A DNA stretch of 64,000 nucleotides, from NCBI RefSeq assembly GCF_000735435.1, contig NZ_JMPP01000033.1, positions 62,001-126,000 on the forward strand. Direction: 5' to 3'. Source of the stretch: Klebsiella planticola ATCC 33531 (GTDB lineage: Bacteria > Pseudomonadota > Gammaproteobacteria > Enterobacterales > Enterobacteriaceae). Each line of letters opens with the position of its first letter. The first letter of the stretch is position 1. The translations under genes and the position numbers were made by a program. Below, one piece after another: positions 63,677 to 64,000 of this stretch. Below the pieces are notes generated by a model. That model made no database searches. It was not told the origin of the DNA and saw nothing but the letters and a program-made list of their open reading frames with translations.

Positions 63677-64000
63677 ATGTATAGGAAAATTGGTGGTTTA
63701 GTGGTTTCACTGACGACAGTCTTCTCCTGTTCCGTTCTGGCAGAATTACCCCAGGGTTACCCGGCTGATTATCAAAAAGTGGTTGATGCCGGGGGGAAAG
63801 AGGGCAAGGTCGTCATCTATTCGACGACGGATACCAAAGCCGCAGGCCCGTTAATTAAAGGGTTCGAGGCGCAGTACCCTGGGATCAAAGTTGAATATAA
63901 CGATATGAACAGTACCGAACTCTATAACCGCTATATCAGCGAGCAGGCGGCGGGCGGCGGGAGCGGCGATGTCGTCTGGAGTTCATCGATGGATACGGCG
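63677..64000 (+). CDS. ABC substrate-binding protein, Fe(III)/family 1 type (5' part)
   Basis: The 108 codons in the window encode a signal peptide (cleavage near VLA-EL) and the start of a family 1 binding protein: GKVVIYSTTDTKAAGPLIKGFEAQYPGIKVEYNDMNS and SGDVVWSSSMD. This pattern is shared by ferric-iron binders (FbpA/AfuA) and 2-aminoethylphosphonate-type binders, so the ligand is open. The gene continues beyond the right edge. Confidence 0.82.
   Translation, partial: MYRKIGGLVVSLTTVFSCSVLAELPQGYPADYQKVVDAGGKEGKVVIYSTTDTKAAGPLIKGFEAQYPGIKVEYNDMNSTELYNRYISEQAAGGGSGDVVWSSSMDTA

Overview
The window is high-GC enterobacterial chromosome. It starts with the conserved block ldtE-lpp-pykF-fumD, in the order known from E. 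coli, and the Lpp, PykF and Mhp proteins look like those of Klebsiella. A Klebsiella or Raoultella species (possibly the K. oxytoca complex) is the best reading; the species is inferred and was not tested. I found no rRNA, tRNA, CRISPR array, insertion sequence or phage gene. After the core block the window is almost entirely accessory catabolic and nutrient-scavenging operons.

Layout. 1-3.1 kb: ldtE (3' end), lpp, pykF, fumD. 3.1-8.0 kb: a TetR regulator divergent from quiC (dehydroshikimate dehydratase), an MFS carrier and a shikimate-dehydrogenase-like gene; both intergenic regions carry the same 19-bp element. 8.0-11.6 kb: a signal-less ModA-like protein convergent with a FecCD-type ABC importer that has a ModE-like palindrome in front of it. 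11.7-20.2 kb: the complete mhpR / mhpABCDFE-T pathway for 3-(3-hydroxyphenyl)propionate, with a recognisable MhpR operator. 20.3-21.0 kb: a YfiH/LACC1-family protein. 21.1-30.4 kb: an organosulfur region with a four-domain rhodanese, a thiol dioxygenase, a LysR regulator, an SsuD-like monooxygenase, a DszC/SfnC-like flavoprotein, and an ABC importer with two binding proteins. One operator-like repeat occurs in front of both transcription units.

30.5-37.8 kb: a TonB-dependent siderophore receptor divergent from a full FecBCD-type importer and an RpiR regulator. 37.9-43.0 kb: an amino-acid ABC importer behind an ARG-box-like site, an MFS carrier and an M20 amidohydrolase. 43.0-46.5 kb: a cysteine version of formate dehydrogenase H behind a sigma-54 promoter, and hcxB. 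46.7-49.0 kb: a 41-aa membrane protein, an AraC regulator and an orphan NqrC-like FMN protein. 49.2-56.8 kb: the Fur-controlled fetMP-fetABCDE-like iron system. 56.8-63.3 kb: a probable nitrogen-scavenging cluster (class II aldolase, amino-acid binding protein, two PhyH dioxygenases, a fused permease-ATPase). Its LysR gene has a near-perfect sigma-54 promoter and NtrC-like sites upstream. 63.7 kb to the end: the 5' part of another binding-protein gene.

The strongest leads are the sigma-54-controlled LysR/PhyH cluster, the sigma-54-controlled Cys-FdhF, and the shared operators that tie neighbouring regulators to their targets.
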